Part shown: in pieces, positions 58,135 to 64,000 of the stretch
Layout of the letters: the number at the start of each line of letters is the position of its first letter
Numbering within the stretch: the first letter of the stretch is position 1
Assembly (NCBI GenBank): GCA_013368445.1
Contig: JAACJO010000001.1
Coordinates: 2,480,001-2,544,000 of the forward strand
Direction of reading: 5' to 3'
DNA length: 64,000 nucleotides
Source: Leucocoprinus leucothites
Lineage: Eukaryota; Basidiomycota; Agaricomycetes; Agaricales; Agaricaceae
Notes under the pieces: generated by a model
What the model was told of the DNA's origin: nothing
What the model saw: the letters and a program-made list of their open reading frames with translations, nothing else
Database searches by the model: none
Translations under genes and position numbers: made by a program

Positions 58135-58582
58135 CCCCATCTGAGTCCATATTACCAATCATACCAGCAGTCTCCATTAGTCTAGGGAACAGTGGCAAAC
58201 CTGACTGAGATCCTGTACACATCTTAGCTCAGAAATTATTAGAACTCATGTTGTTATCAGCACTGTTGACATGGGGGAAATATATGATTGACATACCAGG
58301 TGCACTACAATATTCCATGGCCATTCTGGCAACTGACTTCTAAGTCAAACATAAGGTATGCCACCATTTCATGTAGCCACCTGCTAATTCAATATCTGTC
58401 AAGGGAATTACTGGTTTATCAAGATATGTCAGTATGTGATCAGCTGGATAGGTGTTACAACCTTTGTTGGAACTCAGGTTGCAACTTTGGCAAAGGCTTG
58501 AGAATGAGAAAGGGAAAGATACAATTGGTAAAGTGTAAAGAATACACTCTATGTTATAAACATCGATCTGATTGACACCCAT
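58135..58582 (-). pseudogene. Decayed hAT-family transposase C-terminal fragment
   Basis: Read on the minus strand with stops skipped, the order DKPVIPLTDIELAGGYMKWW, ARMAMEYCSAPG, AKMCTGSQSG resembles the dimerisation region at the C-terminus of fungal hAT transposases (a tryptophan-rich stretch, then a (S/A)RMALD(F/Y)xSxPA-type motif). Several stops interrupt it and no start or termini are visible. Assigned from memory of the family; a chance likeness is possible. Confidence 0.45.
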
Positions 58583-59514
58583 TGTGACTTGATTGTTCTG
58601 ATGCTGACATAGCTACCCAGTCTGAAGTGGCCCTACTTGATTGGAAGGAATATGTTGGGAAGTTTGATGTTGAAGAAGAAAGGTTTGATGTTGATTGGAA
58701 TGAATACAATTGGATGGATGTTATCACTAGAATCAGGAGGAATAGTTTTGCTATTCGATGAGAATGGACTAACAGACTGATAAACAGATAATGATAGTTT
58801 TATGGACATCATGTTTGGGTCTGAACAATAGGACATCTAACTACAATAGCTATTACATTGGCAGACAGTTTAGTATTTATCAGTATTGTAATAGTGATAT
58901 CAAACTTGTAGTTGTAGTTTTGTAGTCTGATGTTGTTTCACCCATTATGTATTTAAGGACCTTGTATTAGGAAGATTAAATACAAGTTTAATCTTTTCCT
59001 TGTTTCCTGAAATCACTTGTGTTTACTTGTCCTACCTTGAATCCACTTGTGATACTATTGTTGTCTCGAACCTTGTGCTACCCTTGACTTACCTTAAGTC
59101 ATCTTGGCCTTCTCTTACTGAACTTTCAAGAATACTCAAGTTCATTAATTGAAGTAGGTTAAAGACCAGTTAGCTGCTGTTTTATGTAACCCAATCATGT
59201 GTTGTGACACATGACATTACTAGGTGCTCTGACTGTAAATCTTAACACTCTACCTAGGAGTTTATATATACATAAGGAAGTGGACCTGGGTAGGTATGAG
59301 TCAGAAGACTCAGGTAATTATGACATAGGCTATAATGTGGACTATAATGTAGGAGTGGAGTAAGTATGAAAATAGAAACTGACATGAGAAGTACCAGAAC
59401 TGAGTAAAGTTGTAACATTACCCCTTTTCTATGGTTCAAGTCCTTGTGAACTAATGTAAATGTCCATGTAAGATATGACATATGGGAGTGTAGGGGAGTA
59501 AACTGTGAGTCTTT
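58583..59514. other. Decayed AT-rich, CpG-poor sequence with an LTR-like fragment
   Basis: No intact gene. Around 58,945-59,060 there is a TATTTAAG box, then the palindrome GATTAAA-TACAAG-TTTAATC (58974-58993), then CT-rich text, the look of a retroelement LTR in plus orientation. I could not fix its ends. Confidence 0.3.
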
Positions 59515-60227
59515 TTAGAAACCTTCAATAGCAGTGCAGGCTGTTGTTTTCTTGGTAGGGCCAATGACGAAGCCTCCATTATTGGATACAGCAACTATGA
59601 AGAAAGGGACATTTGGGGGGCCACCTTGGAAGCCTTTGATAGAATAACCACTATGTGAGATCTTGAGGTTGCCATGGTTGGCTATAAAAGTATTCATGAC
59701 ATTGTCCCAGTAGGCAGCATCAGATTTGCCATTGTCTTTCATAGTGTTGAATCCTGCTAGTTAGAACTAGGTGACACCTCCATTGTGTCAGTAGATATGT
59801 AGATACTTGATTAGGTGTTCTGCCTCTTGAGATAAGGTGGGTTCTGATGTGGGTTTGATCAGGAGTCCAGCTATGTCATTGGCTGGGGGGTGCATGAGCA
59901 TGGGTTTATCAGCCAATTTGTATGACAGTTGGGAGTGAGAGTTTGAGGAGGCAGATGGCATAGGGGAGTGAGGGCACTTATATTCATTGACTGTAGAGGA
60001 TGGTGGAGAGCATCTTGTGGTGAGTATCAGTTTTCTCATCCTGTTGGTATGAGAGTATGAGGCTTGAATTTCATTGATATGGTCACAGATGTCCATGATA
60101 CCAAGGTAGTGATATTTTCCTCATTGCTGGATGAGCTTAAACTGGAGCTCATGCATGTATTCAGCATTGTTGTGGAAGCATAGGCCTTGTAGGTGATTGA
60201 CAGTCCATGTGGCATTCTTATCAACAT
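59515..60227 (-). pseudogene. Decayed coding remnant, unidentified
   Basis: A chain of minus-strand open stretches separated by single stops: (HNNAEYMHELQFKL), (MDICDHINEIQASYSHTNRM), (ANDIAGLLIKPTSEPTLSQE), (MKDNGKSDAAYWDNVMNTFI), (GGPPNVPFFIVAVSNNGGFV). The amphipathic look suggests a former coding region, perhaps a retroelement gag or other TE gene, but I do not recognise it. Confidence 0.3.
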
Positions 60228-60447
60228 CCTTGAGGGAGAGGAGTTGGACAGGTCAGAGTTTAATGCTGATGAGAAGGGCTACTGCTTCAGTAGCTATCTC
60301 ATCAATTGAGTTAATGTGGTCCTCAATATTAAGTGTGCAAACGCTATGGGTGGGGAGCCGATATCTAGGACCAGATGGACAAAGGTGGGACAGAGGTAAG
60401 GCAGGAGCCAGTCGTCAGATGCGGGAGCAGGTTGTGGCCTCAACTTA

Positions 60448-60866
60448 TGTGTTGTGCTGACTACTAATGCTTGACCCAGATTTCAGACAAGATAAGAGAG
60501 CAGAGGAAAGTAACATATTGCTAAGTTGATTATCAGACTGAAAAATCCAAGTACAATATCGTGCTACTTATATACAATGCAGAATATAGGATCGGATAAG
60601 AAAAACAAGCAAAGTAGTAAATGGAGAAATAATCAAAGTGGAGTCCACAAATTTTACAAGACTAGAAGGTATAAAATTTACTATTAAATGATTGTCAGAA
60701 AATTTCAACAAGGCAGTATGAATTAATAACATGGAAGATGTCAGAATAAATTCGAAGGTGAAAGACCAATAGAACTGATGTAACCAATAGGTGAAAGCAG
60801 ATAAGAGTTCATGAGAATATTACTAAGTCCGAACCTTCAGCCATTCTAGAGGACCGGCTCATGACA
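60448..60866 (-). repeat. Probable 3' LTR of the Ty3/gypsy element
   Basis: 419 bp beginning TGTGTTG and ending ATGACA on the plus strand (TG...CA ends with TGT/ACA inversion). It lies just beyond the chromodomain end of pol, where a minus-strand element should have its 3' LTR. It holds a TATATAAG box on the minus strand near 60,570. The partner LTR is off the window, so the ends are not proven. Confidence 0.5.
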
Positions 60867-61201
60867 CTCAATGGCTATAGGTTTCTGGATGGCATCAATA
60901 ATCATATTATATTCCATGAGGCCATCCTTTTGTGCCTTGTTGCATTTGTTGATATCTTCCACATCAAGGTATGCAATAGTGTTGGAGGTCATGTTGGTGG
61001 TGGGGGTGGTGTAAGTAGACCTCATAGCTACATTGTGTCAGATAACTGTGTCTGTGGATGGGTAGGTGGTAGTTGGGTACATGATAACTTGGTTGGAGTC
61101 AAGGTAGGTTGTTGAAGTATAGAAGTAGTTGGTGTATGGTGTTGTGGTAGTCTGGTTGGGATGCATTACTTTGGTGTTTTACTCTTCTCTTTTAAAGGTT
61201 T

Positions 61202-64000
61202 TCATCCTGGAACCTTCCAATGATAGTCCTGAATTGCATCCTCTGCATGTTCTAGATTTGATTTTGCTACCCATTGGTCATGTTCATTCCCATACCCTTT
61301 CCAGTGTACAAGGTATTGGGTGCCATGTCCTTTCTTTTGGTATCTGCAGATTTCATCAACTTCATATTCTTCTTTGCCTTCAATGAGGTCAGGCAGCAGT
61401 AGGATGGGAAGTTTCTGTGTGTCAAACTCTGGTCCACGGTAATGTGTCAGGAGGTTCTCATTGAAAACATCATGTATTACCAATCCTTCTGGGAGTTCTA
61501 GTCAATAAGCTCCTTCTCTGATTGGTTCTTTCACCTTGAAGGGACTGTATCTCTTGTGATTGAGTTTCTTCATGGGTTGGTTTGTTGTGATGTGGGTACC
61601 TTTGACCCACATAAGTTCTCCTTCCCTAAGGTTGAGAGCTTGTCCCCTCCACTGATTGTGTTGTTCCTCCATTGTCTCTTGGTTGTTGTTTAATGCCACT
61701 GACACTTCCTTTCTTGTTTCCTCTAGTTGCTTCAACCATTCTTCCAGGGATGGTATCTCCATTTTGACCATCAAGGTTCCTTTCCACAGGTGTTGTCCAT
61801 AATTGATGTAGAACAGAGATTGGCCTGTCACCAAATGTGCCTTATTGTTCTACTGGAATTCTGCCATTGCAAGCCACCTCATCCAGTTGTCCTGTTCATA
61901 GTTGATGTAGTGTTGTAGGAATGTTTTGACTTTCCAGTTGATTCATTCTGTTTGTCCATCTGTCTGGGGGTGGTAGGCTGTTGAGAGGTTTTGTTTGATT
62001 CCCAATGCTTTGCATAGTTCTTTCATGAGTGTTGATGCAAATTGTGGTCCTCTGTCACTGACAATTCCCTGGGGAATCCTGTGGAGTTTCCAGATCTCAT
62101 CTCTGTAGATTTCGGCTAGTTTTTCCAATAACAGGTTCATTGTTGTGGGGATAAGTCATATCATTTTGGAGTACCTGTCAACTATCACCAAGATAGTGTC
62201 CTTTTCTTGTGAAGGTGGGAGTAGTCCAATCATATCGATGCTGATTTCTTCCCATGGTTGTGATGGTGTGGATAAAAGGATGTAGTGGTCCCACTGATCA
62301 GGTGTGTGATGCCTTGTTTTGTTGATATGTGTGGCATCCTTTAACAAATTGTTTGATGTTGTTTCATAATGATGGCCACCAGAAAGTCCTTTTGATTAGA
62401 TTGATCATGTGGTGTTGCCCTGGATGTCCTGTATCTGGGTCATTGTGGTGTGTGATCATGATGTCTTCCCATAATTCAGCTAGTTTTGGTACATATATTC
62501 ATCCTTTGAAGTAAGGGATTCTGTTTTCCTCCTGGGCTATTTTGGGGTCTTTCTGGGCTTCTTGGAATATTGTTTTGTGTGCCATGTGGTTTTGAATCCT
62601 TGTCAGGATGTCTTCATCTCCTTTCACCTGGAAGTGTGTATTGCATAGTATGATGATCTTGGTTGTGGTCTCTTCTTTGCCTGTCATTCATCAAATTAAC
62701 ATTTTCTCCCCCAGTAAAGCAATGTCTCTATTGTCATTCTTTGTGTCAAAATCCATTTTTTTATGAGAGTATGTCTGCTTTTGTGTTTGTCCTTTCTGGT
62801 ATGTGTTTGATTATGAAGTCATAGTCCTGGAGTTTGAGGTGCCATCATGCTTGTCATCTGTTCAGTTTGTAGGGTTCCCTGAAATATTTCAGGTTTTTGT
62901 GATCTGACCATATCTCAAATTGGGTTTCTATGTCAAGTAGGTATTGTCTCCATACTTCCTGTGCTTCCACAATAGCTAGGAGTTCCTTGTCATATATCTT
63001 GTAGTTTTGTTCTGCTGGGTTCATGGTGCATGATAGAAATGCAATGGGTTTCCATTTATTTTGTTGTTCTTGTGATAGTACTCCACCTATGGCATGTTCT
63101 GATGCATCCATCTCTACTCTGAATTGTCCTGTTCATTGTGGTAGGGCAAGGACTGGTTCTTCCATGACTAGTTTCTTGAGTTCATTGAACACTTTTTGTT
63201 TGTTGTCTCCCCACTTCCATTCTCCTTTCCCTGTGAGTTTGTTGAGTGGGGCTGCAATATGGCTGAAGTTCTGTATGAACCATCTATAGAAGTTGATGAA
63301 TCCTAGGAAACTTTCAACACCCTTGGTGTTTTTTGGTGTTTCCCAATTTCTGACTGCTGAGACTTTGTTGTATTCCATTTTCACTTCTCTCCCTCCTACC
63401 CATACTCCGAGAATTGGTATTCCTGTGGCATCAAATTTGCATTTGGATCATTTGAAACAGAGGTTGTGTTTTTCTGCAACTTTGAGGAATTGGATTGTTC
63501 ATTCTTGGAGTTCTTTTGTGGATGAGGCAGGTACTATTGAAGTTGTCCATGTAGTTGGCCAGTACTCCTTCATGGATTAATTCTTGGAATATGCTTATCA
63601 TCATTCTTTGGAACATTCCTGGGGAGTTACACATCCCAAAGAACATGACCTTTGGTTCAAAGAGTCCCTTGTTTGTTAAGAACACAGTCTTCCATTTGTC
63701 TCCTTCTTTGATCTGGACATTGTTGTATCCCCAGATGAGGTCAAGTTTGTTGAAGTATTTAGCATCCTTTAGTTTGTCAATGACTTCTCCTATGAGTGGT
63801 AGTAGTGTTTTGTCCTTGATTGTGTGTTGGTTTAACTGTCTATAATCCTGTACTAGTCATAGTGATCCATCATTCTTTGGTATAAAGAAGCATGGTAAGG
63901 TGTATTGGGATTTGGATTCTGTAATCAGTCCTGCTCCGAGTTGTTCATTGATCCATGTGTGTAGCTCTTTTTCCTCCTTTGGTGTCATGGGGTAGACCTT
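61202..64000 (-). pseudogene. pol: Ty3/gypsy pol with C-terminal chromodomain (broken)
   Basis: RT: MTPKEEKELHTWINEQLGAG at the right edge, FNKLDLIWGYNNVQIKEGDK, VMFFGMCNSPGMFQRMM, and a catalytic box reading YMDN. RT thumb and RNase H: FLGFINFYRWFIQNFSHIAA, VEMDASEHAIGGVLSQEQQN, YKIYDKELLAIVEAQEVWRQ. Zinc region: TGHPGQHHMINLIKR. Integrase: [46 protein letters not shown] (the D, D, E residues are visible). Chromodomain: YQKKGHGTQYLVHWKGYGNE near 61,225-61,390. Frameshifts after the YMDN box and near 62,275, and about a dozen stops, break it. Confidence 0.85.

Larger units (their letters stand above)
60448..64000 (-). mobile_element. Ty3/gypsy chromovirus, degenerate, 5' part off window
   Basis: Minus-strand order RT, RNase H, zinc-binding/integrase, chromodomain, LTR. 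The element enters from the right edge within RT. CG dinucleotides are almost absent (five counted by eye in 61,201-64,000), and most in-frame stops are TGA where the family has Arg. It is a dead copy, probably methylated and mutated after insertion. Confidence 0.85.

Noticed and set aside
1..64000. tRNA, rRNA and CRISPR arrays
   Set aside because: I looked for B-box-like GGTTCGANTCC, rRNA-like text and regular spacer repeats and saw none; CRISPR is not expected in a fungus.

Overview
The window is nuclear DNA from a basidiomycete fungus, most likely a mushroom-forming Agaricomycete. Genes are dense, lie on both strands, and are cut by many introns of about 46-65 nt with CTNAC-like branch sites. 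The protein set is fungal housekeeping (Sch9, Mdm10, Trs20, Erb1, Pkr1, Psf3) plus a zinc-cluster regulator, an Agaricomycete-type multi-pass membrane protein and a chromodomain Ty3 retroelement. I joined exons by hand from reading frame, splice signals and remembered family conservation. No expression data or database search was available.

Bases 1-26,300: SCH9 kinase (its 3' end lies off the left edge), a Tim17-fold protein, a peroxisomal-type acyl-CoA dehydrogenase, a Zn2Cys6 transcription factor, PAB2, mitochondrial ribosomal protein bL19m, an Ivy1-like I-BAR protein, mitochondrial Asp-tRNA synthetase and an F-box protein. After a 1.45-kb gap come the Pol III subunit RPC34, a phosphopantetheinyl transferase, a Mak32-like pfkB protein, NC2-beta, SmF and a small LLPH-like nucleolar protein.

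Bases 26,500-50,000: a multi-pass membrane protein, ERB1, ARP4, a disordered protein, TRS20, a mitochondrial-type rhomboid, a CLASP, a Rdx-fold (SelW/T-like) protein, PCH2, a PPR-like mitochondrial protein and a disordered RG-rich protein.

Bases 50,200-57,400: MDM10 (ERMES), an unidentified protein, PKR1, the GINS subunit PSF3, a small mitochondrial protein, the TFIIIC subunit TFC1 and RPL29. These are very tightly packed, with start codons as little as 35 bp apart and one tail-to-tail CDS overlap of 7 nt.

Bases 57,400-64,000: AT-rich and strongly CpG-depleted, with no intact gene. It holds a decayed hAT-like transposase fragment, other decayed remnants, and the 3' part of a minus-strand Ty3/gypsy chromovirus (RT, RNase H, integrase, chromodomain, probable LTR). 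Most in-frame stops in that element are TGA where Arg (CGA) is expected.

I found no new multi-gene system. The most unusual signals are in splicing: an 8-nt microexon carrying the second cysteine of a CxxC redox motif, a probable AT-AC intron in SmF, and six probable GC-AG introns. RPC34 also carries a long charged insertion.
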